NCBI RefSeq assembly: GCF_036880985.1
Contig: NZ_JBAJNO010000004.1
Coordinates: 62,001 to 126,000 of the forward strand
Direction of reading: 5' to 3'
DNA length: 64,000 nt
DNA from: Limibacter armeniacum
GTDB lineage: Bacteria > Bacteroidota > Bacteroidia > Cytophagales > Flammeovirgaceae
Shown here in pieces: positions 53,249 through 63,526 of this stretch (positions are counted from its first letter, which is position 1; each line of letters begins with the position of its first letter). The notes under the pieces were generated by a model. It saw nothing but the letters and a program-made list of their open reading frames with translations. It searched no databases and was not told the origin of the DNA. Position numbers and translations under genes: made by a program.

Positions 53249-56158
53249 TTATGAATCCCCGTGTTGTGGTTGGTCCATAAAGCTTTTCAGGAAATCAGCC
53301 AAGGCATCTTCATGACTCATCTGAAGCTTTTTGCGCAGACGGTACCTTGCAGATTCAACACCTCTGGTAGAGATGTTCAGTAGTGGTGCTATTTCTTTGT
53401 TGGTGAGGTCCATTTTGATAAATGCACATAACCTAAGCTCACGTTGGTTCAGTTCAGGGAACTGTTCTCTGAGTGTGTGGAAGAAATCATTGTGTATCCG
53501 TTCAAATTCAGCATCAAACACCTGAATGTGCTTTTCTTCAGCAAGGTGAATGTTAAGCGTACGGATCATTTGCTTGATTACTTTCCTGTTCCTTTCATTG
53601 TTGATCTGCTTTTCAAATTCCTGTAGCTGTTCACGTTGTTCCAGAAAAACCTGATTTTTACGGGCAAGCAAAGTCGTAAAGTTGACAAGCTCCTTACTTT
53701 GATCTATAACATCCTGTTCCAACGCTTCCTTGGCTTGGCTGATCTGAAGTTTTTCTTGCGTAAGCTTGAGCTGTTCCAGTTCGAGTTGAAGTAGTTTTTG
53801 GGCCTTTGTTGATTCTGCCCTGATTTTCTGTTCCTTGACCCTGTAATTCTTTCGCAGTTGCCTGAAGCCTAGGTAAGCAATCAATAGGGAAAGGCATATA
53901 AAGGCAACAATAGCCCAAGTTGTCTCATACCATTTTGGTAAAATCTGGAAACGGATAGAAGTTGCATGCGCAATTTCACCAGTTGGACTTTTTCCCCTTA
54001 CATTAAATGTATAGGTGCCAGCCCTGAGGTAATTGTATGCGGCAAACGAAGTTTCATCCCACTCTTTCCAGTTTTGGTCAATATCATCGAGTTTATAGCT
54101 GTAGCGGATATTTCCTTTGTCCAGCAGTTGAGGACAGCTGAATTCTATCCTAAGTTGACGAGTCTGGTTCGGCAGTTTATATAGCTGTTCCCCTGACGTG
54201 GGTAGCACTCGTGTGGTGGTGTCGAATTCATACCGAATATTGGTGATCACAGTAGGGATATTGCCCAAATTCTCTTGTGCTCGAATACTTGCGAGGTATA
54301 GTCCGGACCTTGTTCCCACCAGTACTTGATTGTCCGAAAGGGGAACCACTTTTTCCATACTTCTATTGAAGCTACCTTTAAAGGCGGCAAACAAATCCGT
54401 ATGCAACTCTTTTTCTCCTTCCCTGAAATACCCAAGCTCATCGTCTTTGATAAACCAGTTGAGGCTTTTGTAGGCAATCAGCTGTCTGATGTTTTTATCT
54501 GTACCCAGTATTTCATTCAAAGAATTAAAGGGTTCAAAAGTCAGTTTTTGGGTGTTGAAACTATAGGTACCGCTGTTGGTTGTAAACACTTCGTTTCCCT
54601 TCCAAATGTGCACATTGATATTATAAATGGAAGGAAGTCCGTCTTTTTCTGTGAAATGCTCCAACGAAGTGACCCTCGAAAGCTCCTCATCCATATGGAT
54701 ACGGTAGACCCCTTTGTAACCGTGACAAACCCAATACGTATTTGGCTCAGAAGCAGGTTGAATATCACGCGTAGATTCCTCAAACCCTTCAATTTTGTGT
54801 TCAACCTGTAGCTGTCCTGAATCATTGAGTGTTGCTGTGTAGATACCGCTATAGGTACATATCAAGTATTTTCCACCTTGTTGGGATGGAATTGTTTTCC
54901 AGACGCCTTCTACTTGACCAATTCTTTTGGTTTGATTATTCTCAATCAGGAACAGCCCATTGTCGTGGTTGACGTAGAGTTTTCCGCCAATACTGGCCAA
55001 TGACCAAACCTGCCCACCAATGTTGTGAGCCTTTTCAAAAGCAGGAAGATAGGTATTGCCTTTTTGGGAATGTGAACTGTAATATAAGCCCTTGTTGGTA
55101 GCCAGATAGATTTTGCCGTACTGCTCTTTAAGGTCATACACGGAAGCCTTGTCAAATACGGTTTTGATAGGGGCATCCATTTCCACAAAATTGAGCCCAT
55201 TATTGAGCATGACCCAAAGGTTATCTTGCTGATTGAGGTACAACGAGTGAACCGCTTCTGCCTTCAGTTCCTGAAAAGGATTGACAGAAGATAGGGTATC
55301 ATTTAGGTCTATATGATAGGAAATTACTTTAGAATTAAGTGTCCCGATCAATATCTGGTTTTCTTTGTATAGCAAGGAGTAGCTTGCACGGTCATCAGTA
55401 CCCAACAGTTTTTTGATCAGCTCAAATTCTTTTGTTTTGGGATCAAACCGATAGATATATCCTTTTTCTGAAACCAAATAATGGTAGCGACTACCAGCAG
55501 GAGCGTGGCATCCAACCATCAACTGGTTTTGAAAAGGCTGATCATCAATCAGCTTCTCAAAGTTTTTGTGTTCCTCATCATACCTGAAGATGCCTTCACC
55601 TTCTTCTTGTACATAATAATGCCCATTGAGGAAGTACGAAAACTTGAATTTCTGGATTGCCGGTAAGACCGTTGTGCTCTTGCCATTTATAATGATCAAT
55701 TGCTTAAAAGTCCTTACAAATACCTTTTCCTTATAAGTGTGTATTTTCCATACATTTTCAAGCTTTTCCTTCCCTAGCTGTAAGCTGTCTACCAAAGATT
55801 CATATTGGTAGTTGCCTAAATTATCTTTTACAATAATCCCCAGTTGGTTGTATCCTCCAGTATATACAGTCCCGTTATCTGAAATGCTTAAACATCGGCT
55901 TGAAGAGTGATTGGGAAGAGGAACCTTATGCCACCTTTCTCCATCATATACAATTACACCATCATTATTCGAGAAGTACATCACCCCATCTTGCCCTTGG
56001 CAGGCATCCCAAAACTGGTGATCGGCTTCGAAGTCCCCCTTTGAAAAGTAACGAACGGATGGAATCCCCTTCACTGTGTATTCATCTGAAAGAGAGGAAG
56101 CACACACAAAATTACAAAGGCAAAAAAAGGTACTTAAAAGGAGTAGAGATAATCTCAT
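53249..56158 (-). CDS. Membrane-spanning propeller/Y_Y_Y/LuxR-type HTH regulator of the second glycan locus
   Basis: The 969-residue protein has a signal peptide (cleavage near FVCAS) and a periplasmic two-component-regulator propeller at about 30-620 (many WxxY/FSNNDGVIVYDGERW-type blades). A Y_Y_Y beta-sandwich lies at about 660-740 (IRYSYKLDDIDQNWKEW, NYLRAGTYTFNVRG). A membrane helix at about 747-767 (AIVAFICLSLLIAYLGF) is followed by a cytoplasmic coiled coil at 770-885 and a C-terminal LuxR/GerE-type HTH (LTNKEIAPLLNISTRGVESARYRLRKKL). There is no histidine kinase or receiver domain, so it resembles SusR-type one-component regulators rather than hybrid two-component systems. It is divergent from and predicted to activate the susC operon at 56430. 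Confidence 0.92.
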   Translation of the reverse strand: MRLSLLLLSTFFCLCNFVCASSLSDEYTVKGIPSVRYFSKGDFEADHQFWDACQGQDGVMYFSNNDGVIVYDGERWHKVPLPNHSSSRCLSISDNGTVYTGGYNQLGIIVKDNLGNYQYESLVDSLQLGKEKLENVWKIHTYKEKVFVRTFKQLIIINGKSTTVLPAIQKFKFSYFLNGHYYVQEEGEGIFRYDEEHKNFEKLIDDQPFQNQLMVGCHAPAGSRYHYLVSEKGYIYRFDPKTKEFELIKKLLGTDDRASYSLLYKENQILIGTLNSKVISYHIDLNDTLSSVNPFQELKAEAVHSLYLNQQDNLWVMLNNGLNFVEMDAPIKTVFDKASVYDLKEQYGKIYLATNKGLYYSSHSQKGNTYLPAFEKAHNIGGQVWSLASIGGKLYVNHDNGLFLIENNQTKRIGQVEGVWKTIPSQQGGKYLICTYSGIYTATLNDSGQLQVEHKIEGFEESTRDIQPASEPNTYWVCHGYKGVYRIHMDEELSRVTSLEHFTEKDGLPSIYNINVHIWKGNEVFTTNSGTYSFNTQKLTFEPFNSLNEILGTDKNIRQLIAYKSLNWFIKDDELGYFREGEKELHTDLFAAFKGSFNRSMEKVVPLSDNQVLVGTRSGLYLASIRAQENLGNIPTVITNIRYEFDTTTRVLPTSGEQLYKLPNQTRQLRIEFSCPQLLDKGNIRYSYKLDDIDQNWKEWDETSFAAYNYLRAGTYTFNVRGKSPTGEIAHATSIRFQILPKWYETTWAIVAFICLSLLIAYLGFRQLRKNYRVKEQKIRAESTKAQKLLQLELEQLKLTQEKLQISQAKEALEQDVIDQSKELVNFTTLLARKNQVFLEQREQLQEFEKQINNERNRKVIKQMIRTLNIHLAEEKHIQVFDAEFERIHNDFFHTLREQFPELNQRELRLCAFIKMDLTNKEIAPLLNISTRGVESARYRLRKKLQMSHEDALADFLKSFMDQPQHGDS

Positions 56159-56312
56159 AATCTATCAATACAAAGTCATTATGACTGTAAAAAACACTTA
56201 ATCAATATTTAGATGTTCAATGTACATTTTTTCCCAATCACATTAAAGTTTAATTCAAAATAAAATTTATTATATACCTGTTTATCAGAATGATATGATT
56301 TTATGATGTAAT

Positions 56313-56389
56313 AGAAGTGTAGTTCTTTTTCATGCAAAAGAAACAGAAGTGTAGTCGAAACTTTGTCGGGTGGTTCGACTAAGTGTAAT
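56313..56389 (+). promoter_or_regulatory. Direct-repeat operator of the second glycan locus
   Basis: AGAAGTGTAGT occurs at 56313-56323 and 56345-56355, and a related CTAAGTGTAAT at 56379-56389. The spacing is 32 and 34 bases, about three helical turns each, so dimers could bind along one DNA face. A -33-like TTTG lies at 56362-56365 and a loose TAATCTTT box at 56386-56393. The regulator encoded next door is the natural candidate to bind. Confidence 0.55.
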
Positions 56390-56429
56390 CTTTACAACGA
56401 ATTTTTTATGCACTTAAAAATTTGGATGT

Positions 56430-59381
56430 ATGAAGCATATAATTACCAAAAGCACTTTGATGAAATACACTTTCATCATCTGCCTAGCTGGCTTGTTCAG
56501 TGTAGTTGCTCCTTCCTTACTGTATGCGCAAGCATCAATAACAGGGACGGTGAATGATACTGATACGGGAGAGCCGTTGATCGGTGTAAATGTCTTGGTG
56601 AAAGGCACTTCAACCGGTACCATTACAGATATGGATGGTAGGTACAAGTTATTGGATGTTCCTGAAGGAGGAACATTGGTTTTCTCTTACATAGGCTACA
56701 AGAAGAAAGAATTGATGGTTGGTAACCAAAAGGTTATTAACGTAAAACTGGAAGCAGACCTTGAGCAACTGACGGAAGTCGTGGTTGTAGGTTATGGTGT
56801 ACAGGAAAAGAAAGACATTACTGGGGCTGTGGGCTTAGTCGATGGTGAAGCCATGGACGACCGTGTGAAAGCTAATATGGGTTCCCTGCTTCAAGGGCAG
56901 GCAGCTGGTGTTCAGGTGGTGTCTACATCAGGTAAGCCTTCAGCTGGTTTGAGTGTTCGAATCCGTGGTACAAACTCATTATCTGCAAGCAGTGAGCCAT
57001 TATATGTAGTGGATGGTGTTCCGGTTTCGGATACACGTTCTATTAACCCTTCTGATATTGAAAGCATCTCGATCCTGAAAGATGCATCTTCGGCAGCGAT
57101 CTATGGTACACAAGGTGCCAACGGTGTCGTGCTGATCACTACTAAAAGAGGACAGACTGGTAAACCACAGTTTAAGTTCAATGCATATACAGGTTTCTCA
57201 TCTCCTTGGAAAAAACTGAAAGTATTGAATGCTGAACAATACCGTGACCTGATGGAGGAAATGGGCAAGTCTACGGATTGGTCAAAATATCAAGCTAACA
57301 CAGACTGGCAAGATGAGGTATTCCAAAACGGAACATCGCAGAATTACCAGTTGTCAGTAGCAGGTAAAAGTGAAGGTACTACTTATTATATCTCAGGTGG
57401 CTATACACAACAGGTTGGTTCAATCAGAAGCTCAGAGATGGAGCGCCTTAACTTCAAGTTGAACTTGGATCAGGAAATTAATAACTGGATAAAGGTAGGA
57501 ACAAGCTTGAGCTATACGGATTATTCAGATGTTGATGTAAGCGATAACCAAGCTGTGAATCAAGGTGGTGTAATTCTAGGTATGCTTACTACACCTCCGA
57601 ATATTGGGATTTACAACGAAAATGGCTCATTTACCAGCAATCCATTCCAGAACTGGGAAAACCCTATCTCAGCGACAGATGGTTCTGACAGAGGCTACAA
57701 AAACCGTAACCTGATTGGTAATGTGTATGCTGAGTTATCATTACTTCAAGACCTGAAGTTTAAGTCAAATATGGGCGTTGATTTGAGCTCATCAATGTAT
57801 GATTACTTCCTTGATCCATATACTACTAGTTATGGACGTGCCATGAAGGGTATTTCACGAAACAATACTAACTTCAACACTTACTCGATTTTTGACAATA
57901 CACTAACTTACTCAAAGAGTATCGGTGACCATAAGGTAACGGCATTGGTTGGTTCTATTTATCAGAAGTACAGATGGGAAAACAACTCAATTGAGCGTAG
58001 AAACTTCTCAAGTGACAATATCACAACTCCTGGTGCTGGTTCTGAAATCATTACTGCAACAGCTGGTAAAAGTGAAAAGTCGAATGCTTCCTTTATTGGT
58101 CGTTTGAACTATGATTACAATGATAAGTACCTGATGACTGTCAACTTCAGAGCGGATGGTTCAAGTGCATTTGGTCCTGGTAAAAGATGGGGATACTTCC
58201 CTTCGTTATCCGTAGGTTGGAGATTGTCTGAAGAAAACTTTCTGAAAAACAATGACCTTGTTTCTGACTTGAAGCTAAGAGCTGGTTGGGGTATTGTAGG
58301 TAAGGACATCGACCCGTATGCATATTTGGGTAAAATCGGTGGAGGAGCTAACTACCCAATCGGAGGACAGGCTATGCCTGGTAACTACCCTTCTTCTATC
58401 GAAAACCGCAACCTGAAGTGGGAAGAGACAGAGCAAACCAACATTGGTGTTGACTTGGCAATCTTCGAAGGAAGAGTGAATATCACTGCTGATGCTTATT
58501 ACAAAAAGACATCTGACCTTCTACTGAATGCGCCAATCCCGACTTCTACAGGTTTCTCATCTGCCATTCAAAATGTTGGTGGCTTGACCAACAAAGGTCT
58601 TGAATTCCAAGTATCTTCTATCAATATGGATAATGAAATCCGTTGGGAAACAAGCTTCAATATCTCCTTTAACAGAAACGTAGTGGACTATACACAAGGA
58701 GGAGAGTTCTTTAAAGCAGAAGTACCAAGCAGGGGATATGTAACCTTGACTCGTGAAGGGTTACCAATTGATGTATTCTATGGTTATGTAGCAGGTGGTG
58801 TGGATCCAGAAACTGGTATGGTCTACTATATCAACAAAGATGGTGAAAGCACATTTACGCCAGATGCTGATGACCGTCAAATTATCGGAAACCCGAACCC
58901 TGACTTTATTTACAGCATGACCAACAACCTTTCATACAAAGGAATTAGTCTGTCAATTATGCTGCAAGGCTCGCAAGGTAATGACATCTTCAATGCTACA
59001 CGTATTGAGACAGAAGGAATGACTGATGCGAAAAACCAGACACATGGTGTTGTTAACCGTTGGAGACAACCGGGAGATGTAACAGATGTACCTAAAGCTG
59101 TTTGGGGAAGTACTGACAACTCAAGAATCTCTACTCGCTTTGTGGAAGATGGTTCATACCTGAGAGTTAAGGCTATTACACTTGGCTATGACTTGCCAGC
59201 TACAGTGGCTAGCCAGCTTCACCTATCTGGTTTGAGATTCTATGCAACTGGTGAAAACCTATTCACTTGGACGAATTACTCGGGTTATGACCCAGAAGTA
59301 AATGGTATTGCTTCAGGTGTAGACTTTGGTACTTATCCTCAGTCTCGTAACCTCATCTTAGGTGTTAATGTGTCATTCTAA
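56430..59381 (+). CDS. SusC/RagA family TonB-dependent glycan transporter
   Basis: The 983-residue protein has a signal peptide ending near SLLYAQ, a carboxypeptidase-regulatory-like domain (VKGTSTGTITDMDGRY), TonB-box-like EVVVVGYG at about 117-124, a plug (LLQGQAAGVQVV, SSEPLYVVDGVPV), and a long barrel ending GVNVSF. It is shorter than the SusC at 6751-9915 and clearly a different subfamily. It should import beta-glucan oligosaccharides with the SusD encoded 15 bases downstream. Two closer starts (the ATG at 56430 and one at 56460) are possible; the first was kept. Confidence 0.95.
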   Translation: MKHIITKSTLMKYTFIICLAGLFSVVAPSLLYAQASITGTVNDTDTGEPLIGVNVLVKGTSTGTITDMDGRYKLLDVPEGGTLVFSYIGYKKKELMVGNQKVINVKLEADLEQLTEVVVVGYGVQEKKDITGAVGLVDGEAMDDRVKANMGSLLQGQAAGVQVVSTSGKPSAGLSVRIRGTNSLSASSEPLYVVDGVPVSDTRSINPSDIESISILKDASSAAIYGTQGANGVVLITTKRGQTGKPQFKFNAYTGFSSPWKKLKVLNAEQYRDLMEEMGKSTDWSKYQANTDWQDEVFQNGTSQNYQLSVAGKSEGTTYYISGGYTQQVGSIRSSEMERLNFKLNLDQEINNWIKVGTSLSYTDYSDVDVSDNQAVNQGGVILGMLTTPPNIGIYNENGSFTSNPFQNWENPISATDGSDRGYKNRNLIGNVYAELSLLQDLKFKSNMGVDLSSSMYDYFLDPYTTSYGRAMKGISRNNTNFNTYSIFDNTLTYSKSIGDHKVTALVGSIYQKYRWENNSIERRNFSSDNITTPGAGSEIITATAGKSEKSNASFIGRLNYDYNDKYLMTVNFRADGSSAFGPGKRWGYFPSLSVGWRLSEENFLKNNDLVSDLKLRAGWGIVGKDIDPYAYLGKIGGGANYPIGGQAMPGNYPSSIENRNLKWEETEQTNIGVDLAIFEGRVNITADAYYKKTSDLLLNAPIPTSTGFSSAIQNVGGLTNKGLEFQVSSINMDNEIRWETSFNISFNRNVVDYTQGGEFFKAEVPSRGYVTLTREGLPIDVFYGYVAGGVDPETGMVYYINKDGESTFTPDADDRQIIGNPNPDFIYSMTNNLSYKGISLSIMLQGSQGNDIFNATRIETEGMTDAKNQTHGVVNRWRQPGDVTDVPKAVWGSTDNSRISTRFVEDGSYLRVKAITLGYDLPATVASQLHLSGLRFYATGENLFTWTNYSGYDPEVNGIASGVDFGTYPQSRNLILGVNVSF

Positions 59382-59396
59382 TAGAAACCACTCATT

Positions 59397-60875
59397 ATGA
59401 ATATCAAGAATTTTATATACGGTGTCTCAATACTGGCATGTGCAGGATTGAGCTCATGTGAAGAACAATTGGACCTGATGCCAATCTCACAAGAGACACA
59501 GGACAATGCTTATACAAGAGGGTCACAAGTGGAAGCTGCCCTTGTAGGGGTATATGAGTCTTTTCAGTCTTCAGACTATTATACATGGGACAATGTATTG
59601 CTTCAGGATGTGCGTTCAGATAACTACTATGCAGGAGGTGATAATGCGGAGATTTTTGCCTTTGATTATCTGAATATTACACCAACCAACTCACGTATCC
59701 AAAATATGTGGGGTAACATATACAATGCTATAGCGAAAGCAAATGTAGTGTTGGAGAGAGCTCCACAGGTAGAAGACCCGCTTTTCTCAGGTGAACGTAA
59801 AGCACAAGTGATAGGCGAGGCTTACTTCTTGAGAGCTTACCATTACTACAATTTGGTGAAGATGTTTGGCGGTGTACCACTGATGCTGGAGACAGTTAAG
59901 TCTGTTGAGCCAGAAGATATCCATGTGGCTAGAAGCACAGAAGCAGAGGTATATGCACAAATCATTAAAGATTTGGAAGAAGCACTTACCAGACTGCCTG
60001 ATACATATGGTGCCGATGCTTCAGTGAATAAGGCAAGAGCAACTAAAGGAGCTGCCAATGCCTTGTTATGCAAAGTTTATGCACAGAAGTCATCTCCAGA
60101 CTATGACAAAGTAAAGCAGTATGCAGATGCAGTCATCAACAGCAGCGCAGGTTACCAACTGCTTGGCAACTATGCAGACTTGTTTGATGGAAACCATTAT
60201 AACAATGCAGAGTCTATTATGGAAGTGCAGTTTTTGGGAAGCAATGAGGGTAACTGGGCTCCTCAGATGCACCTGCCACCATCTGTCTCTGGCGATACTT
60301 GGCGTAAGTTTACAACGCCTTCTCATGACCTGATCAATGCATATGATGCATTGGGAGACGATGTAAGGAAAGATGCAACAGTACTTTTTGAATCTGCTCC
60401 ATGGGTGGATGAATTCTGGAACAACGAGATCAATTCAGAGATTCCTTTTGCTTACAAATGGAAAAATGCAAGTGGTTGGGCAAGTGCTGACCGTCAGTAT
60501 ATTTTCAGATTGGGAGATATTATCCTGATGAAGGCGGAAGCACTGAATGAGTTAGGGAATCCTGCTGGGGCTGCTGATTTGGTAGACCAAATTCGTGACC
60601 GTGTTGGTTTGGCGCTGGTAGATGCCGCTGATCGTAATGATCAGGCAGCTATGAAAAAAGTTATCCTGAATGAGAGAAGATTGGAGTTAGCACAGGAAGC
60701 CCAGCGTTGGGATGACCTTATTCGAAACGGAGTAGTGTTGGATGTGATGAACAATCTGAATGAGGTTGATTTGAGAACAGGAGAGAAGGTGAACTACAAT
60801 GCAACAGAAGATGATCTATTGTTGCCGATTCCTCAACAGGAACTGGATAGAAACCCAGCTTTAGTGCAAAACTAA
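59397..60875 (+). CDS. SusD/RagB family outer-membrane glycan-binding lipoprotein
   Basis: The 492-residue lipoprotein (lipobox LSSC) has SusD signatures QLDLMPISQETQDNAY at the N-terminus, GEAYFLRAYHYYNLVKMFGGVPL at about 140-162, and ERRLELAQEAQRWDDLIRNG near the end. It caps the SusC barrel and selects the glycan. The gene follows susC by 15 bases and precedes the GH30 lipoprotein by 12 bases, so the order is fixed and co-transcribed. Confidence 0.95.
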   Translation: MNIKNFIYGVSILACAGLSSCEEQLDLMPISQETQDNAYTRGSQVEAALVGVYESFQSSDYYTWDNVLLQDVRSDNYYAGGDNAEIFAFDYLNITPTNSRIQNMWGNIYNAIAKANVVLERAPQVEDPLFSGERKAQVIGEAYFLRAYHYYNLVKMFGGVPLMLETVKSVEPEDIHVARSTEAEVYAQIIKDLEEALTRLPDTYGADASVNKARATKGAANALLCKVYAQKSSPDYDKVKQYADAVINSSAGYQLLGNYADLFDGNHYNNAESIMEVQFLGSNEGNWAPQMHLPPSVSGDTWRKFTTPSHDLINAYDALGDDVRKDATVLFESAPWVDEFWNNEINSEIPFAYKWKNASGWASADRQYIFRLGDIILMKAEALNELGNPAGAADLVDQIRDRVGLALVDAADRNDQAAMKKVILNERRLELAQEAQRWDDLIRNGVVLDVMNNLNEVDLRTGEKVNYNATEDDLLLPIPQQELDRNPALVQN

Positions 60876-60887
60876 CAGACAAACATA

Positions 60888-62345
60888 ATGAACAGAATCA
60901 AATCATATATAGCAGTAGCAGCATTGGCGAGTATGGTGGCTTGTTCTTCTGAGAAGTCATGGGAAGTTGCGCCACCACCTTCTGAAGATAAAGGTGAGGT
61001 GGTAGGAAATGCTTCTGTTTGGGTGACCAGTGGAAGTAAAGGCAGGCTTTTCCAAAAGCTGGATGACGTGGATATATACAGTGCTTCAACCTCTTCAGGA
61101 ACATCTATAACAGTAGATTTCTCTGAAAAATACCAATCAATTGATGGGTATGGGGCTGCACTGACTGGTTCATCTGCTTATATGATCAAAAATGGACTCA
61201 GCACGGCTAAACGTGCTGAGTTACTTACCCAACTATTTGATCCCAATTCAGGTATTGGCATTAGCTATTTGCGATTGACCATAGGTGCCTCAGACTTTTC
61301 ACTTTCAGACTTCACATACAATGACCTTTCGGCAGGACAGACAGACCCCGAAATGTCTCAGTTTTCAATAGCAAAGGACAAAGAAGAGGTTGTTCCTGTA
61401 TTGAAAGAAATATTGGAGGTAAACCCTGATATCAAGATCATGGCAAGCCCTTGGAGTGCTCCTGCATGGATGAAGAGCAATAACAGCTTAGGTGGAGGCT
61501 CTTTGGAGTCTGAGTGGTATGGTGCCTATGCACTTTACCTTGCTAAATACATTGAGGCATATGCTAGTGAAGGCATTCATATCGATGCTATTACAGTTCA
61601 GAATGAGCCACTACATGAGACATCAGGGTATCCAACCATGAAGATGGAAGCTGAAGAGCAACTGGTGTTTATCAGGGATTACCTTGGTCCTCTTTTCGAA
61701 GAGCACTCTTTGACGACAAAAGTAATCCTGTATGATCACAATTTTGACAGGGCTGACTACCCAATCACTATTCTGGAAGACGCTGATGTGAGAAAGTACG
61801 TGGCAGGGTCTGCTTTCCATGCATATGCAGGAAGCGTTGGCAGCATGTCGCAAGTGCACTTTGCTCAGCCTGACATGGGACTGTACTTCACGGAAGTGTC
61901 TGGAGGTGAATGGGCGACTGATTTCGGCAGCAACCTACAATGGATGATGACCAACATCTTTATTGGAACAGGGAAAAACTGGTCCAAGAATGCACTCCTT
62001 TGGAACTTGGCTTTGAATGAAAACCACGGACCAACAAACGGAGGTTGTCAGGATTGTAGAGGAGTAGTCACAATCAAGTCAGATCAGTCAGTGGCCTACA
62101 ATGAGGAGTATTACGCATTGGCACATATGAGCAAGTTTGTCCGTCCGGGAGCAGAGCGGGTGAAATCCACGCTGCAAGGAGGACAAGGCATTGAGCATAT
62201 CGCTTTTATCAATGAAGATGGCAGTAAGGTACTGGTACTGTTTAACAGCAATGCGACTACTGTCAATGCAGATGTGCTGGTAGGCGAGAATCAGTTCAGT
62301 GTTGCTTTGGAAGGTGCATCAGCGGTTACACTGCTTTGGGAATAA
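60888..62345 (+). CDS. GH30 lipoprotein, probable endo-beta-1,6-glucanase
   Basis: The 485-residue lipoprotein (lipobox MVAC) has a GH30 (beta/alpha)8 barrel plus side beta-domain. Acid/base E240 lies in VQNEPLHE and nucleophile E336 in LYFTEVSGGEW. LRLTIGASDFSLSDFTYND and NHGPTNGGCQDCRGVV match GH30 subfamily 3, which includes beta-1,6-glucanases active on pustulan and yeast glucan. The same blocks appear in the secreted GH30 at 23851-26397 (GGCSECLGAI). As a surface lipoprotein it would make the cuts that produce oligosaccharides for the adjacent SusCD. Subfamily and substrate are inferred. Confidence 0.88.
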   Translation: MNRIKSYIAVAALASMVACSSEKSWEVAPPPSEDKGEVVGNASVWVTSGSKGRLFQKLDDVDIYSASTSSGTSITVDFSEKYQSIDGYGAALTGSSAYMIKNGLSTAKRAELLTQLFDPNSGIGISYLRLTIGASDFSLSDFTYNDLSAGQTDPEMSQFSIAKDKEEVVPVLKEILEVNPDIKIMASPWSAPAWMKSNNSLGGGSLESEWYGAYALYLAKYIEAYASEGIHIDAITVQNEPLHETSGYPTMKMEAEEQLVFIRDYLGPLFEEHSLTTKVILYDHNFDRADYPITILEDADVRKYVAGSAFHAYAGSVGSMSQVHFAQPDMGLYFTEVSGGEWATDFGSNLQWMMTNIFIGTGKNWSKNALLWNLALNENHGPTNGGCQDCRGVVTIKSDQSVAYNEEYYALAHMSKFVRPGAERVKSTLQGGQGIEHIAFINEDGSKVLVLFNSNATTVNADVLVGENQFSVALEGASAVTLLWE

Positions 62346-62372
62346 TTAATCACTGTAAACATAGAATTTCAG

Positions 62373-63449
62373 ATGAAAAAGATAACAACCTTTTTGGCAT
62401 ATGCAGCCCTGTTGATTCTAGGGTTTTCATGCCAGGACAACGATACAATGGACCCTATTGGAGGTTGGACACTTAGTGCACCAACTTTGGATGCAACTTT
62501 GGCTGGAAGCACCATTACACTTTCAGAAGAGGCGCTTGATCCTATCACCGTAAAATGGAATGCAGCCCAGTCAACAGCTGGCTATCTGGTGACTTACAAA
62601 GTGTTGGTTTCCCCTGAGAATGATACTGAAACAATTTGGTTTGAGAAAGCATCAGATAATGCAGGCAAGGGTACCTCTATCAGTATTTCGCATGCCGAAT
62701 TGGATGATGCTCTTTCAACAGCAGGACTGGAAGTGGGAACCACTACAAAAGTAGCCCTGACAGTTGTAGCAAACAGCATGGAAACCTTAACGACAGACTC
62801 TCAAGCATTCTCTGTAACGAGATTTGAGACAGAAGCAATGCCTTCATCACTGTACTTGTTTGAAGACGGAGAAATGGTCAAAGCATTGACAAAAGATGGT
62901 CGCTCATTCATCTCAGAAGGATACCTGTCATTGTCAGCAGGTAAATCATATACCCTGAATACAGCAGAAGACCAAAGTGGTAAGAACTACTCATTGTCTG
63001 AAGCAATTGGAACTACTGCATCTCCTGATGGCGACAAGGTAGAAGGGAGTATCAGCTTTGAAGAAGGTGGAACTGATGCATTTACTGTCGCAAAGGATCA
63101 GCTATATCAGATTAGCCTTGACTTTGATAATACAATTGTGTCATGGAAGTACTACAACATCAAGTTATTCCATTGGGAAAATTGGGATGGCAGAGATGAG
63201 TTACTGATGACCTATGAAACACCAAATACATTCACTCTGACTGCTACACTAAAAGCAGGTTATGAGATGAAGTTTAACTCTCCTTGGGACATACAGCTTG
63301 GAACAGAAACACCAGACGCACTTTCAGGAAACCTGATTAACGGTGGTGGCGAAAACTTCACCTGTATCACCGAAGATGGAGAATATACAGTGACCATCAC
63401 TGTGTCAGAAGACTACAGTGTAGGGACTTACCAGTTTGTGAAGAATTAG
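62373..63449 (+). CDS. SusE/SusF-like outer-membrane glycan-binding lipoprotein
   Basis: The 358-residue lipoprotein (lipobox GFSC) has an N-terminal SusE-type Ig-like domain at about 30-150 (APTLDATLAGSTITLSEEAL, VKWNAAQSTAGYLVTYKVLV). Two carbohydrate-binding-like modules follow (PSSLYLFEDGEMVKAL; IKLFHWENWDGRDELLMTY). It has no catalytic motif. It lies between the two GH30 genes and should help hold the glucan at the cell surface. Confidence 0.82.
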   Translation: MKKITTFLAYAALLILGFSCQDNDTMDPIGGWTLSAPTLDATLAGSTITLSEEALDPITVKWNAAQSTAGYLVTYKVLVSPENDTETIWFEKASDNAGKGTSISISHAELDDALSTAGLEVGTTTKVALTVVANSMETLTTDSQAFSVTRFETEAMPSSLYLFEDGEMVKALTKDGRSFISEGYLSLSAGKSYTLNTAEDQSGKNYSLSEAIGTTASPDGDKVEGSISFEEGGTDAFTVAKDQLYQISLDFDNTIVSWKYYNIKLFHWENWDGRDELLMTYETPNTFTLTATLKAGYEMKFNSPWDIQLGTETPDALSGNLINGGGENFTCITEDGEYTVTITVSEDYSVGTYQFVKN

Positions 63450-63469
63450 TAGTTGGATAAATAAGAGTT

Positions 63470-63497
63470 GGGTGGCTGCCTTTTTGTGCAGTCGCCC
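63470..63497 (+). other. Hairpin between the SusE-like and GH30 genes
   Basis: GGGTGGCTGC (63470-63479) and GCAGTCGCCC (63488-63497) form a 10-bp stem with two G-U pairs and an 8-base T-rich loop. No T-run follows, so it is more likely to affect mRNA stability than to terminate. Confidence 0.45.
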
Positions 63498-63526
63498 TAA
63501 CCCCCAAAAAATTGATGTCAGAAGAA

